Source: Ruminococcus sp.
Lineage (GTDB): Bacteria; Bacillota; Clostridia; Oscillospirales; Ruminococcaceae
Direction: 5' to 3'
Length of the DNA: 64,000 bases
Assembly: GCF_016287535.1 (NCBI RefSeq)
Contig: NZ_JAEFAJ010000001.1
Coordinates: 186,001 to 250,000 of the forward strand
Numbering within the stretch: the stretch's first letter is position 1; each line of letters begins with the position of its first letter. Below are positions 38,877-49,594 of this stretch, piece by piece. Below the pieces are notes generated by a model, which was not told where the DNA came from, made no database searches, and worked only from the letters and a program-made list of their open reading frames with translations. The position numbers were made by a program, and so were the translations under genes.

Positions 38877-40714
38877 ACGAAAAAGAGAAAAACAATAAGT
38901 CCAAGCAGAACGCCTCTGCTGCTCCGAAAAGGACTTACAGGAAGCGAACAGCTTCAAAGGATAAGGAAACAAAAGAGAAAAAAACTGCCGTAAAGGCTGA
39001 AACACCAGCCGAAACAAAAACCAAAGCCCGTTCAAGACAGCCGAAAGAGATAAAAAAGACACCTGTACGAATAATCCCGTTAGGCGGACTTAATGAGATC
39101 GGTAAAAATATGACTGTTTTTGAATGTTCCAACGATATGTTCATTCTTGACTGCGGTCTTGCTTTTCCGGACGCTGATATGCCGGGCGTCGATATCGTTA
39201 TTCCGGATTTCACCTATGTTGAAAGGAATCAGGAAAAGATCAGGGGAATCGTCATCACTCACGGACACGAAGACCATATAGGCGGTCTTGCATACCTGCT
39301 CAAGAAAATAAATGTTCCTGTCTATGCAACAAGGCTTACCATAGGTCTTATCGAAGGCAAGCTCAAGGAACAGGGCATCAGCGGAAAGGTCAATCTCAAC
39401 ATCGTTGAACCTAAAAAAACTGTAAAAATGGGATGTATGGCTGTTGAATTCATAAAGGTCAACCATTCGATCCCCGACTCTGTGGGTATGGCTATCCATA
39501 CTCCTGCCGGAGTTATCGTCCATACAGGAGATTTCAAGGTGGATTATTCGCCTATCGACGGCAAGATAATAGACCTTGCGAGATTTGGTGAACTCGGCAG
39601 CCGCGGAGTTCTTGCCCTTATGGCTGACTCAACAAACGCCGAGCGCCCCGGTTATACACATTCCGAACGAACTGTAGGAGATTCCTTTGACAAGTTATTT
39701 CAGAAGGGCGAGGGCAAGCGTATAATTATCGCCACATTCTCATCGAATATCCACCGTGTCCAGCAGATAGTGAACTGTGCTGTCAGATATGACCGTAAAG
39801 TCGCTGTTTTCGGCAGAAGTATGGTCAATGTAATCAATACTGCCATTGAACTCGGCTATCTTGAGGCTCCGGAAGGAATATTCATCGACATCGAAATGAT
39901 GAACCGCTATGAGAGTGAAAGGATCGTTCTTATCACTACAGGCAGTCAGGGAGAGCCTATGTCCGCTCTTACCCGTATGGCTATGAACGACCATAAAAAA
40001 GTCAATATCACGCCTATGGATTTCATAATCATATCCGCAACTCCTATTCCCGGAAACGAAAAATTCGTCACACGGGTTGTGAATGAACTTATGAAATCAG
40101 GTGCAGAAGTAGTTTATGAGGCAATGTATGAGGTACACGTTTCAGGTCACGCCTGTCAGGAAGAACTGAAGCTTATGCAGTCTCTTACAAAGCCCAAGTT
40201 CTTTATCCCTGTCCACGGAGAGTACAAGCACCTGAAAAAACACGCCGATCTTGCACTTCAGCTCGGTATGCCAAAGGAAAATGTACTAATCGCAGAGATA
40301 GGCAATGTTATTGAAACAGACGGAAATACCATGAAGGTCGTTTCACAGGTGCCTGCCGGAAGAGTCCTCGTTGACGGACTCGGAGTCGGAGATGTCGGTT
40401 CCATAGTTCTCCGCGACAGAAAGCATCTTGCTCAGGACGGTCTTATCATCATTGTTATCGGAATTGAGAGAAGCACCAACGAGATCGTTGCAGGTCCGGA
40501 TATAATCTCAAGAGGCTTTGTATATGTGCGCGAGTCAGAAGAACTTATGGTGGAAGCCAGAGGGCTTCTTACGGATACTCTTGCCAACTGCTCCTCAAAC
40601 GAACTCAGAGAATGGAACTCTCTGAAAGGCAAGCTCCGTGACGCTCTGTCCGATTATATTTACCAGAAAACCAAGCGCAGTCCTATGATACTGCCAATTA
40701 TAATGGAGACCTGA
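38873..40714 (+). CDS. rnj: Ribonuclease J
   Basis: 613 aa. A 5'-to-3' exo- and endoribonuclease of RNA decay in Firmicutes. After a Lys/Ala-rich, probably disordered extension (1-62), the metallo-beta-lactamase domain begins VRIIPLGGLNEIGKNM, with metal motif HGHEDHIGG (130-138), the beta-CASP part with ADSTNAERPG and TTGSQGEPMSALTRM, and the return HVSGHACQEE; the C-terminal domain carries PVHGEYKHL. The start is GTG with GCGAGG 7 nt upstream. The extension is longer than in Bacillus RNase J1. First large gene of the operon with gdpP. Confidence 0.96.
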   Translation: MNEKEKNNKSKQNASAAPKRTYRKRTASKDKETKEKKTAVKAETPAETKTKARSRQPKEIKKTPVRIIPLGGLNEIGKNMTVFECSNDMFILDCGLAFPDADMPGVDIVIPDFTYVERNQEKIRGIVITHGHEDHIGGLAYLLKKINVPVYATRLTIGLIEGKLKEQGISGKVNLNIVEPKKTVKMGCMAVEFIKVNHSIPDSVGMAIHTPAGVIVHTGDFKVDYSPIDGKIIDLARFGELGSRGVLALMADSTNAERPGYTHSERTVGDSFDKLFQKGEGKRIIIATFSSNIHRVQQIVNCAVRYDRKVAVFGRSMVNVINTAIELGYLEAPEGIFIDIEMMNRYESERIVLITTGSQGEPMSALTRMAMNDHKKVNITPMDFIIISATPIPGNEKFVTRVVNELMKSGAEVVYEAMYEVHVSGHACQEELKLMQSLTKPKFFIPVHGEYKHLKKHADLALQLGMPKENVLIAEIGNVIETDGNTMKVVSQVPAGRVLVDGLGVGDVGSIVLRDRKHLAQDGLIIIVIGIERSTNEIVAGPDIISRGFVYVRESEELMVEARGLLTDTLANCSSNELREWNSLKGKLRDALSDYIYQKTKRSPMILPIIMET

Positions 40715-40736
40715 TCTTTCCGAAAGGAGTAAAAAG

Positions 40737-42710
40737 GTGAAAAAGAAATTCCCGGCAGTTATGTTGATACTTCATCTGCTTGCGCTGGGGGCGCTGATAC
40801 CTTCATTTCTGCTGACAGACCGCAGCAATACCATCGTTAATATCCTTATAGGAACTTCATTTGCTCTTATTCTCAGCTGTATCGTATATACTATCATATA
40901 TTCCCAGAACTCAATGCGGCGTATTTCAAAGATGAATCAGCATCTTGAAAGCTCGGCTGCCGAATTCATGAATTCTCTCCCTGCTCCAGTTGCGGTTATC
41001 GACGACAACAGGAAGTTCGTATGGTATAATCAGATATTCGCTGAAAAGATCGGACTCGGACAAGACGTTTACGGTCTTGATTTCGAGGGATTCGTGAAAA
41101 TGGATATGGATATGCTTGTCCAGAACGGAAATGCTGTATGTCCGGTAAAAGGCTGTATTTACGATGTCACTGCTGAAAAATTCGAGAAGAATGATATGTC
41201 CTTCCTTGTGCTTTATTTCCACGATCAGACAAGTTTTTACACAATGAGAAGGGAGATGTCCGAATCTCACCCCAATGTTCTCGTTATAACCATTGATAAC
41301 TATGATGATATAATGCAGAACGCAAAGGAAAGCGAAAAAGCTCAGACATCCGTAGAGACCGAGAAGCTCATTGAAAACTTTATGAGCAAGACCAACGGCT
41401 TTATCAAAAAAACTTCTCCGAACACCTTTTTCGCTATTCTTGAAAACCGTCACCTTAATGAAATAATAAGCAGTAAATTCAAGATCCTTGAAGCTGCACG
41501 CAGTATAAAGATAGCCGGCAAGTACCCGCTCACATTCTCTATAGGCGTAGGTCAGGGCGCTTCGTCTCTCGCGGAAAGTGAAAATATCGCAAGACAATGC
41601 CTTGATATGGCTCTCGGACGCGGCGGCGATCAGGCTGTCGTAAAGACAGACACAGGTTACAGGTTCTTCGGAGGCGTTTCCAACGGCGTTGAAAAACGCT
41701 CTCGTTCAAAGACAAGAATCATCGCCAATGCCCTGCAGGATCTTATAATGAACTGTGAGAGAGTCTTTGTTATGGGACATCGCTTCGGCGACCTTGATTC
41801 GGTAGGTGCTGCCTGCGGAATCGCAGGTGCGATAATCAACCTTGAAAAAGAGGCTTTTATCGCTGTTGACCGCACTAAAAATCTTGCTGTCAATCTCATT
41901 GAAAAGATCGACGCAGAAACCGAAGGCGCTCTTTTCATAACACCGGCAGAAGCGGAAAGTATGATCACTCCCGGCGATATGCTTATCATTGTCGATACTC
42001 ATAACAAGGACTATGTGGAAAGTCATACGCTCTATGAACGCGCCCGCTCAGTAGTTGTTATTGATCATCACCGAAAAACAGTTAATTTCATTGATAACGC
42101 CGTTCTCTTCCACCACGAACCATATGCGTCTTCCGCATCAGAAATGGTAACTGAGATAATCCAGTATTTCAATTATCCCGGCGACGGCAAGATAGCAGGC
42201 TGTATCGCAGACGCTCTCCTTTCAGGCATTATGCTCGATACAAAGAATTTTGTCATGCGTACAGGTGTAAGAACATTTGAAGCCGCTGCTTTCCTGAAAA
42301 AGCTGGGCGCGGATACCATAGCTGTAAAACACCTCTTCTCCAATTCGATAGATTCTTACAGAAGAAAAACACAGATCGTTGCTTCTGCAAAGATACATAA
42401 TAACTGTGCAATCGCTGTTGCCGATTTCAATTCGGAGGATATAAGAATAGTCGCTCCCCAGGCTGCTGACGAGCTGCTCGGTATAACTGACGTTGACGCT
42501 TCATTCGTTATATACAGGACAAACAGTACCATAAATATATCCGCAAGATCACTGGGCGCACTGAATGTTCAGGTCATTATGGAACAGCTTGGCGGCGGCG
42601 GACATCAGACAATGGCCGCCACACAGCTTGAAAATGTTACAATAGAAGAAGCTGCAAAGGCTTTGATAATCGCAATAGACGACTGTAAAAACAATAATTC
42701 TGATCTCTAA
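40737..42710 (+). CDS. gdpP: Cyclic-di-AMP phosphodiesterase GdpP
   Basis: 657 aa. Two N-terminal membrane spans (about 7-27 and 33-55), a PAS-like domain (75-165), a degenerate GGDEF domain (174-305, ending [11 protein letters not shown]), and a DHH-DHHA1 phosphodiesterase. Catalytic metal ligands are in [14 protein letters not shown], and the DHH at 443-445; the end has [10 protein letters not shown]. It splits c-di-AMP to pApA and so sets turgor and wall homeostasis. GTG start after AAAGGAG. Order rnj-gdpP-rplI-dnaB extends the common Firmicute gdpP-rplI-dnaB group. Confidence 0.97.
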   Translation: MKKKFPAVMLILHLLALGALIPSFLLTDRSNTIVNILIGTSFALILSCIVYTIIYSQNSMRRISKMNQHLESSAAEFMNSLPAPVAVIDDNRKFVWYNQIFAEKIGLGQDVYGLDFEGFVKMDMDMLVQNGNAVCPVKGCIYDVTAEKFEKNDMSFLVLYFHDQTSFYTMRREMSESHPNVLVITIDNYDDIMQNAKESEKAQTSVETEKLIENFMSKTNGFIKKTSPNTFFAILENRHLNEIISSKFKILEAARSIKIAGKYPLTFSIGVGQGASSLAESENIARQCLDMALGRGGDQAVVKTDTGYRFFGGVSNGVEKRSRSKTRIIANALQDLIMNCERVFVMGHRFGDLDSVGAACGIAGAIINLEKEAFIAVDRTKNLAVNLIEKIDAETEGALFITPAEAESMITPGDMLIIVDTHNKDYVESHTLYERARSVVVIDHHRKTVNFIDNAVLFHHEPYASSASEMVTEIIQYFNYPGDGKIAGCIADALLSGIMLDTKNFVMRTGVRTFEAAAFLKKLGADTIAVKHLFSNSIDSYRRKTQIVASAKIHNNCAIAVADFNSEDIRIVAPQAADELLGITDVDASFVIYRTNSTINISARSLGALNVQVIMEQLGGGGHQTMAATQLENVTIEEAAKALIIAIDDCKNNNSDL

Positions 42711-42729
42711 TCAAGAAAGGCTGATGAAT

Positions 42730-43176
42730 ATGAAAGTAATTTTTCTGCAAGATGTCAAAGGCTCCGGCAAAAAAGGCGAAATAAAGAATGTTGCTGACGG
42801 TTATGCACGCAATATGCTTCTCCCGAAGGGATACGCCGTTGAAGCAACTGCCGCAAATATGAACAAGCTCGAAGGCGCACAGGCTTCTGCACAGCATAAA
42901 ATAGATGTCGACATACAGGCTGCAAAGGAAGCAGCTGAAAAGATCAGGGGCAAAAAAGTGAATATCGCTGCAAAAGCAGGTTCAAACGGTAAACTCTTCG
43001 GCTCTGTAACAGCTGGAAATGTTGCTGATTCTCTTGCCGAGCAGCTCGGTGTCAAAGTCGACAAAAAGAAAATAGCTCTCAGCACAGATATAAAAAACTT
43101 CGGTTCATACACAGCTGCTGTAAAGCTCTATAACGGTATAACCGAAACCATAGATGTTGAAGTCATCGAAGGCTGA
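42730..43176 (+). CDS. rplI: 50S ribosomal protein L9
   Basis: 148 aa. Starts with the canonical [18 protein letters not shown] and the N-domain [10 protein letters not shown], then the long connecting helix and a C-domain with GKLFGSVTA and the final IDVEVIEG. An ATG two codons upstream is too near the AAAGG site; the second ATG gives 9 nt and the family's usual N-terminus. It binds 23S rRNA and restrains frameshifting. Placed between gdpP and dnaB as in Bacillus. Confidence 0.97.
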   Translation: MKVIFLQDVKGSGKKGEIKNVADGYARNMLLPKGYAVEATAANMNKLEGAQASAQHKIDVDIQAAKEAAEKIRGKKVNIAAKAGSNGKLFGSVTAGNVADSLAEQLGVKVDKKKIALSTDIKNFGSYTAAVKLYNGITETIDVEVIEG

Positions 43177-43188
43177 TCGGTGAATGTT

Positions 43189-44544
43189 ATGGATGAACAT
43201 GATATCCTGCTTTCAGCCCGTGAGCTGCCTCACAGCATTGAAGCAGAGCAGTCTGTCCTCGGAGCGATAATCTCACAGCCTTCGGTCCTTCCGGATGTTA
43301 TCGAGCTCATAAAGCCGGAGTATTTTTACAATGAACAGCACAAGGCTCTTTACTCGATAATGCTCCAGATGAACTCGATGAGCCTGCCTGTAGATATAGT
43401 AACGGTGCTCAACGAGGCGGATAAACAGCATATTTTCGAGAGCCCTGCCGAGGGAAGACGCTATCTTGCTGAAATCGGCAATCTGCTCCCGTCAACTGCG
43501 AATATACAAAGCTACTGCAAGATCGTTGCTGATAAATATTTCCTGAGAAGCCTCAGTTATGTTGCCAGAACCATACTTGAGGAAGTTCAGTCCGGTGAAC
43601 AGGACGCTCAACTCCTACTTGACTCAGCTGAACAGAAAATATATGATATCAGGCAGGGCAAGGACGTCCGTGGACTTGTCCCACTCTCTGAAGCTATCGC
43701 AGAGGCTTATGACAGGCTCGGAAAAATATCCGGTCCCGATAAGGAAAAATATGTTGGCGCAAGAACTGGTTTCACCCTGCTTGACAGCATAACTTCGGGA
43801 CTTAACAAGTCTGACCTGATAATAATTGCCGCACGACCCGGTATGGGAAAAACTTCATTCGCCATGAATATAGCTACAAATGTTGCAAGACGTGCTGAAA
43901 AGGAAGTTGTTACCTTCAACCTCGAAATGTCCAAGGAGCAGATCGCAACAAGAATTCTCTCCACCGAAGCGCTTGTTGAGTCAAATACACTCAGAAACGG
44001 CAGGATCTCCGGCGATGACTGGGTAAAGCTGGCTACGAGCGCAGGTTACCTTAGTACGCTTCCGCTTTTTATAGACGATACGGCAAGTATGACCGTTCAG
44101 CAGATGAAGGCAAAGCTCCGCAGGACAAAGAATCTCGGACTTGTTATCATCGACTACCTGCAGCTTATGGAGTCTACCTCACGGTCGGACAACCGTGTTA
44201 CTGTTATCAGTGAGATAACCAGACAACTAAAAGTAATGGCAAAGGAGCTCAATGTGCCTGTAATTCTGCTTTCGCAGCTTTCACGTGCCGTTGAGAGCCG
44301 TACAGACAAGCGCCCCATGCTGTCAGACCTTCGTGAATCAGGTTCTATTGAACAGGACGCTGATATAGTTCTTTTCCTGTATCGTGAAGCCTATTACAAT
44401 AAAGAAAGCCAGCGTCAGAACATTTCCGAATGTATCGTCGCTAAAAACCGTCATGGTGAAACAGGTACCGTAGAGCTTATATGGGATGGACAGTTCACAA
44501 GATTCTCCAATCCAGATTATAATGCTCCTCCTGAAAATGTTTGA
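43189..44544 (+). CDS. dnaB: Replicative DNA helicase DnaB
   Basis: 451 aa. Hexameric 5'-3' helicase at the replication fork. The N-terminal domain begins LPHSIEAEQSVLGAII; the RecA-like domain has Walker A ARPGMGKTSFA, VTFNLEMSKEQ (H1a), VIIDYLQLM (Walker B) and SQLSRAVESR, then the arginine-finger region DLRESGSIEQDADIV. No intein. A GTG three codons upstream also opens the frame, but the ATG at 43189 has GGTG at 6 nt. Called dnaC in Bacillus. Confidence 0.97.
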   Translation: MDEHDILLSARELPHSIEAEQSVLGAIISQPSVLPDVIELIKPEYFYNEQHKALYSIMLQMNSMSLPVDIVTVLNEADKQHIFESPAEGRRYLAEIGNLLPSTANIQSYCKIVADKYFLRSLSYVARTILEEVQSGEQDAQLLLDSAEQKIYDIRQGKDVRGLVPLSEAIAEAYDRLGKISGPDKEKYVGARTGFTLLDSITSGLNKSDLIIIAARPGMGKTSFAMNIATNVARRAEKEVVTFNLEMSKEQIATRILSTEALVESNTLRNGRISGDDWVKLATSAGYLSTLPLFIDDTASMTVQQMKAKLRRTKNLGLVIIDYLQLMESTSRSDNRVTVISEITRQLKVMAKELNVPVILLSQLSRAVESRTDKRPMLSDLRESGSIEQDADIVLFLYREAYYNKESQRQNISECIVAKNRHGETGTVELIWDGQFTRFSNPDYNAPPENV

Positions 44545-45881
44545 TGATGTTAGACAAGATTTACAGTTTTATTGAAAAATATCATATGCTCAATAAAGGT
44601 GAAACTGTCATATGCGGTCTTTCAGGCGGCGCTGACAGCGTTGCTCTTCTGCTCTCCCTTTACGAATTAAGAGAACGGCTCGGTATCACTGTAGAGGCGC
44701 TGCACGTCAATCACTGTCTAAGAGGCGAAGAAAGCGACCGGGACGAACAGTTCTGCCGTCATCTTTGTGAGCAAAAAGGTATTCCTTTCAAGTCATTTTC
44801 ATGCGATGTCAGCGGATATGCAGAGAAAAACGCCGTTTCTGTCGAGGAAGCTGCAAGAAAACTGAGATATTCAATTTTTGCAGAGCATTCCACAGATAAA
44901 AAAATGGCAACTGCCCATAATGCTAATGATGCTCTTGAAACGGCTGTTCTGAATCTTGCGCGCGGCACCGGTATAAAAGGGATCGCAGGTATCCCCCCTG
45001 TACGCGGCAATATTTTCAGACCATTGCTTTGCATATCAAGAGCTGAGATAGAAGCTTTTCTCAGTCAGAGGGATCAGGATTATGTTACAGACAGTACGAA
45101 TCTTTCCGATGATTATACCAGAAACAGGATACGTCATAATATCCTCCCGCTGCTTCATGAGATAAACAGCTCCGTAATCGAGACTTCAATAAACTCTATG
45201 GACACACTTCGCCAAGAAAACGCTTTTATCGAATCCGCGGCAAACGACGCTTATGAATCCTGCATTCAGGGCACAAAACTAATTGATATCCGCAGTTTCT
45301 CCCCTGTTATAAGAAAACGCGCTGTTGCAAGACTCTTATCAGAAAACAAGCTGCCGTATTCGCATAACAGACTCGAAGAGGCTGACAGTATTATTATAAA
45401 GGGCGGAAAAATCAATATTTCCGGTGAAAATTACCTTGTAGGTGATAACGGTTCGATCGAACTAAAAAAAATACCGCCTGTAAGCGACAGTTTTATATCT
45501 AAACCGCTTGTGATCGGTGAAAACCGAATTTTCGCTGAATGTACGCTCTTTTGCGAAATAATCCAATGTGATAATTTGAAGAAAAATGAAACTGTTAACA
45601 AAAAATCAACATTTTATCTGCTCGATTATGATAAAATAATAGGAAGAGTTGTTGTCCGTAACAGAAGATTCGGCGACAGGATAAAACTAAGCGGCAGAAA
45701 TTTCACTTCTTCCGTAAAAAAAATAATCAATGAAAATATACCGGCTGAAAAACGCAGTACACTTCATTTTTTAGAGGATGAAGAAGGTACTGTATTTGCC
45801 GAAATGATCGGAATAGCCGATCGTGTTGCGCCTGATGGGAACACAGTTCGTTTCCTGAAGGTCTGTATAAAACGCTCATAA
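44544..45881 (+). CDS. tilS: tRNA(Ile)-lysidine synthetase
   Basis: 445 aa. Adds lysine to C34 of the AUA-reading tRNA-Ile. The PP-loop motif is [13 protein letters not shown] near residue 25, followed by [38 protein letters not shown] and [10 protein letters not shown], and a C-terminal TilS substrate domain (about 365-440). Its ATG overlaps the dnaB stop as TGATG; other near-by ATG/TTG codons are possible since the ribosome site is weak, which suggests dependence on dnaB translation. Next to ftsH, as in many Firmicutes. Confidence 0.94.
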   Translation: MMLDKIYSFIEKYHMLNKGETVICGLSGGADSVALLLSLYELRERLGITVEALHVNHCLRGEESDRDEQFCRHLCEQKGIPFKSFSCDVSGYAEKNAVSVEEAARKLRYSIFAEHSTDKKMATAHNANDALETAVLNLARGTGIKGIAGIPPVRGNIFRPLLCISRAEIEAFLSQRDQDYVTDSTNLSDDYTRNRIRHNILPLLHEINSSVIETSINSMDTLRQENAFIESAANDAYESCIQGTKLIDIRSFSPVIRKRAVARLLSENKLPYSHNRLEEADSIIIKGGKINISGENYLVGDNGSIELKKIPPVSDSFISKPLVIGENRIFAECTLFCEIIQCDNLKKNETVNKKSTFYLLDYDKIIGRVVVRNRRFGDRIKLSGRNFTSSVKKIINENIPAEKRSTLHFLEDEEGTVFAEMIGIADRVAPDGNTVRFLKVCIKRS

Positions 45882-45898
45882 AGAATGGAGAGGATAAT

Positions 45899-47815
45899 TT
45901 GACACCCAAAAAAAGCAAAGGAGTTCTTACCTATCTGCTCATAGTCGGAATAGCAGTTTTCTCACTTGTATATATAAGCTCAAGACTTAACCAGAATAAC
46001 GATAAGACTGCGTATACTGAAATAATCGGTTATTTTGACGATTACAGAGTATCTTACTATGAACTTGATCTCGGTACAGGAGATCTTACCTACAAGCTTG
46101 ATAACGAGGACACAGAAAAGCATTATAATGTTCCGAATGTTAATATTTTCCTGAATGATACAGAAAATTACCGTAAGGAATACAATGCAAAACACCCTGA
46201 TGCGCCTCTCAAACAGGATTACATCAAGATAACTGACAGGACATGGATATATTCGCTTATCCCTGTTATTCTTACTGTTCTTCTCGGCATTTCCATACTT
46301 TATTTTATAATGAAACAAAACGGCGGAGGAAGCAAATACGCGACCTTCGGCAAGGCAAATCTCAAAAACGGCGCAAGCGCACGCAAGGCTACTTTTAAAG
46401 ATGTAGCCGGTGCTGACGAAGAAAAACAGGAACTCATAGAGATCGTTGATTACCTGAAAAATCCGAGAAAATACACCGAGCTTGGCGCTAAAGTACCTAA
46501 GGGAGTTCTTCTGCTCGGTCCTCCCGGTACAGGTAAGACCCTTCTTGCCCGTGCAGTTGCAGGCGAGGCCGGCTGTCCGTTCTTCCCTATCTCCGGTTCT
46601 GATTTCGTTGAAATGTTCGTCGGAGTAGGTGCTTCACGTGTAAGAGACCTCTTTGAACAGGCAAAAAAACACGCTCCCGCGATTATATTCATAGACGAAA
46701 TAGACGCCGTAGGCCGTCACAGAGGCGCAGGTCTCGGCGGTGGACATGATGAGCGTGAACAGACACTTAACCAGCTCCTTGTTGAAATGGACGGTTTCAC
46801 AGGCAACGACAGCGTTATAGTTATCGCCGCTACAAACAGACGTGATATACTTGACCCTGCTCTTCTCAGACCGGGACGTTTCGACAGACAGATCGTCGTT
46901 GGATACCCTGACGTAAAGGGCCGTGAGGAGATCCTCAGAGTCCATGCAAAGAATAAGTCACTGGGCCCGGACGTTGACCTTAAAGTCATTGCTAAAACAA
47001 CTCAGGGCTTTACAGGCGCTGATCTTGAAAATGTACTGAATGAAGCCGCTCTTCTTGCAGCAAGAAACAACCGCATGGCTGTTACTGAGGCTGATATCGA
47101 AGAGGCTACGATGAAGGTCATCGCAGGTCCTGAAAAGAAATCACGTATCGTTACTGAACATGATAAGCTCGTTACAGCCTATCACGAAGCAGGTCACGCA
47201 GTTGCTGCATATCACCTCAAAACTCAGGATAAGATCCATCAGGTCACTATCATTCAGCGTGGTCTGGCGGCAGGTCTTACAGTCACAAGGCCTGATAATG
47301 ATGACAGACACGTTTCACGCAATCAGATGCGTGAGAGTATCGTAATGCTTCTGGGCGGACGTGTTGCCGAAGAGCTCTTCATCGACGACATCTGCACCGG
47401 AGCTTCAAACGATATCGAACGTGCAACATCAACCGCAAGAAATATGGTAACAAGATACGGTTTCTCAAAGAAAATCGGTACTGTTGTTTACGGTTCGGAC
47501 AATGACGAGGTATTCCTCGGCAAAGACTACGGTCATACCAGAAATTACAGCGAAGCTGTGGCTGCTCAGATAGACGAGGAAGTCCGTTCTATCATCGAGA
47601 AGGCTTACAATGACTGTACAGAGCTTCTCAAAGCTCATGAGGATAAAATGCACTTCCTTGCGAAGTATCTTCTCAAATTTGAAAAGATCGACGGCGACGA
47701 CTTTGAAAAGATGATGCGCGGTGAAATGTCCGAGGATATTCTCCTTAAAGAAACTGCCGCGGAGAAAACTGAGGAAACCGAGGAAGCTGCCGCTGAACAG
47801 CCTTCTGAAGAATAA
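45899..47815 (+). CDS. ftsH: ATP-dependent zinc metalloprotease FtsH
   Basis: 638 aa. Membrane-bound AAA+ protease. Two membrane spans (about 9-27 and 118-138) flank an extracytoplasmic domain; the ATPase has Walker A GPPGTGKT (207-214), the pore loop [17 protein letters not shown], Walker [10 protein letters not shown] and [12 protein letters not shown]; the protease site is HEAGH (429-433). A Glu-rich tail ends it. The start is TTG with GAGAGG 5 nt upstream; no in-frame ATG exists near. A terminator hairpin follows. Confidence 0.97.
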   Translation: MTPKKSKGVLTYLLIVGIAVFSLVYISSRLNQNNDKTAYTEIIGYFDDYRVSYYELDLGTGDLTYKLDNEDTEKHYNVPNVNIFLNDTENYRKEYNAKHPDAPLKQDYIKITDRTWIYSLIPVILTVLLGISILYFIMKQNGGGSKYATFGKANLKNGASARKATFKDVAGADEEKQELIEIVDYLKNPRKYTELGAKVPKGVLLLGPPGTGKTLLARAVAGEAGCPFFPISGSDFVEMFVGVGASRVRDLFEQAKKHAPAIIFIDEIDAVGRHRGAGLGGGHDEREQTLNQLLVEMDGFTGNDSVIVIAATNRRDILDPALLRPGRFDRQIVVGYPDVKGREEILRVHAKNKSLGPDVDLKVIAKTTQGFTGADLENVLNEAALLAARNNRMAVTEADIEEATMKVIAGPEKKSRIVTEHDKLVTAYHEAGHAVAAYHLKTQDKIHQVTIIQRGLAAGLTVTRPDNDDRHVSRNQMRESIVMLLGGRVAEELFIDDICTGASNDIERATSTARNMVTRYGFSKKIGTVVYGSDNDEVFLGKDYGHTRNYSEAVAAQIDEEVRSIIEKAYNDCTELLKAHEDKMHFLAKYLLKFEKIDGDDFEKMMRGEMSEDILLKETAAEKTEETEEAAAEQPSEE

Positions 47816-47821
47816 TATATT

Positions 47822-47850
47822 ATCCCGAAGAGCTATCTTCGGGATTTTTA
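47822..47850 (+). terminator. Terminator after ftsH
   Basis: ATCCCGAAGA-GCTA-TCTTCGGGAT then TTTTA, 6 bp after the stop. Confidence 0.85.
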
Positions 47851-47889
47851 TTGCCATATATTTCGCTTTACTGTTACGGAGGTGTTTAT

Positions 47890-48309
47890 TTGGATTCTTT
47901 GAATCTTGTTTTATGCGTTGCGGCAGCTGCGGCACTTGATATATGTATACTTGTTCTGTTGCTGACTGCGTACCGCGAAAGAAAATCCACAAAAAAGAAC
48001 TGGCATGAAGTTGCAAATGATATGGAACTTGCAGAACAGGGAAAAACCTATGAACTCGGCTGCGACGAGGTTCTTATCGGACGTCATGCATCTGCCGATA
48101 TAAGGCTGCCGAATCTTTCGGTGTCACGTTACCATGCTATGCTTACCGTATCCGAGGGTAAATGGTCTATCAGGGATATGGGTTCAAAATCCGGATTATT
48201 TGTCAACGGCACTATGGTAAGAGAAGCTGTGCTTAATGAAAACGACGTCATTACACTCGGCAACCGCCGTCTTATCTTCAGGAAAAGGAGGATGGAACGT
48301 GTACGCTAA
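47890..48309 (+). CDS. Membrane-anchored FHA-domain protein
   Basis: 139 aa. One N-terminal span (about 4-25), a short linker, then a C-terminal FHA domain: VLIGRHASADIRLPNLSVSRYHAML with the phosphothreonine-binding Arg and Ser, then WSIRDMGSKSGLFVNG. FHA domains dock on phosphothreonine, usually made by Ser/Thr kinases. The start is TTG with GGAGGTG 5-6 nt upstream; an earlier ATG in the frame has no site. First of the set FHA - FtsW/RodA - PBP; it overlaps the next gene by 11 bp. No kinase gene is in the window. Confidence 0.88.
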   Translation: MDSLNLVLCVAAAAALDICILVLLLTAYRERKSTKKNWHEVANDMELAEQGKTYELGCDEVLIGRHASADIRLPNLSVSRYHAMLTVSEGKWSIRDMGSKSGLFVNGTMVREAVLNENDVITLGNRRLIFRKRRMERVR

Positions 48310-49594
48310 TCCCATCGCATACGGCTTTTCATGTTTTTCTGTTCTTCTCGCTCATATCGCTATGATAGTGAACATATATTTCAACGGAAATTACAAGGAC
48401 GTAAGAGATGTTGCTGTTCTCGGTACAGCGGTAATAATAATTGATATCGCATATTTTATTATAATGCTCTCTTTCAGGCAGAAATCATATGCGATAGATT
48501 TCCTGCTGATACTTATACTTAACATGAGCCTGATTTTTCAGTCATGCTTCGGAGAAGTCAGCTTTAATGCCAAGCATCTTTTGACCTGTATCATCGCACT
48601 CGCTTCGTGCAAGGCAGGATATATGCTCTGCAAAAATCATAAACTTCTTCAGGAAAAGAAGAAATACATCTATGCCGCAGTTTGCGCTGTACTTCTGATA
48701 ACTCTTCTTGTAAATATCATCACCCATGATATGTGGATAAAGATAGGCTCCTTCACCTTGCAGCCTTCAGAATTCATCAAGCCGCTGTTCGTTCTTGCCT
48801 GCGCAACGTCTATAGAAGAGCAGCAGAAAAAGCACAAGGTCCTGTTCATCAATGTGGTGTACGAAAATATAACGCTTCTTGTCCTTACGGCTGCGATCTG
48901 TCTTGTACAGGTCAAATCCCATGATTACGGAAGTCTTCCCACATTTCTCGGCATATTCTCAGTCGGTTTCCTTCTCAGGATATGCTACCCAAAAGCTAAA
49001 TTTTCCAAGAAGAAGCTGATCGCTGTAGCGGCGGTTATTGTTGTATTCCTGCTTATCGGATTAAAATATGCTCCTGATTATGTTCAGCACCGTCTTCATG
49101 TTGATATATGGAACGACAAGACCGGTGACGGATATCAGCAGTCACAGGCCCTGATCGCCATAGCCAAGGGCGGCTGGTTCGGACTCGGACCTGGAAAGGG
49201 TTTTCTTTCAAATATCTTTGCATACGATAACGATATAGTATTCGCTACTATAAGCGAAGAATGGGGGCTTTTATACGCTCTTATGGCTGTGCTTGCTATA
49301 ATAATCATGACAGCAGTTCCACTTATCAATCCTGCCCGCTCATATTACCACGGTACTGTTTCCGCCTGCGTGTGTGCCGCCTTTACTGTACAGATGGCGC
49401 TGAACATATTCGGTTCATGCAATCTTATACCTTTTACCGGCGTTACTATCCCCTTCCTTTCTTCGGGAGGAAGCTCACTTATGGTCAGCGGGTTCATGAT
49501 AGGTATGCTCATGGCCTGCCTCTCTCCTTCATTCAAAGAACCGAAGCATAAAAAGCAGGTATCCAGCGAGCCTGTATGGAGGTGGCAGGAATGA
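48299..49594 (+). CDS. SEDS peptidoglycan polymerase, FtsW/RodA/SpoVE family
   Basis: 431 aa, about ten membrane segments. Family marks are LQPSEFIKPLFVL (the conserved Pro-Ser-Glu), VQVKSHDYGSLPTF, the catalytic-loop region with KIADYVQHRL-type sequence (seen as YAPDYVQHRLHVDIW) and the end TGVTIPFLSSGGSSLM. SEDS proteins polymerise glycan strands with a partner class B PBP, here the next gene. The start is GTG, chosen by AGGAGG 7 nt upstream; the longer frame overlaps the FHA gene with no site. Whether it serves elongation, division or spores is not told by sequence. Confidence 0.93.
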   Translation: MYANPIAYGFSCFSVLLAHIAMIVNIYFNGNYKDVRDVAVLGTAVIIIDIAYFIIMLSFRQKSYAIDFLLILILNMSLIFQSCFGEVSFNAKHLLTCIIALASCKAGYMLCKNHKLLQEKKKYIYAAVCAVLLITLLVNIITHDMWIKIGSFTLQPSEFIKPLFVLACATSIEEQQKKHKVLFINVVYENITLLVLTAAICLVQVKSHDYGSLPTFLGIFSVGFLLRICYPKAKFSKKKLIAVAAVIVVFLLIGLKYAPDYVQHRLHVDIWNDKTGDGYQQSQALIAIAKGGWFGLGPGKGFLSNIFAYDNDIVFATISEEWGLLYALMAVLAIIIMTAVPLINPARSYYHGTVSACVCAAFTVQMALNIFGSCNLIPFTGVTIPFLSSGGSSLMVSGFMIGMLMACLSPSFKEPKHKKQVSSEPVWRWQE

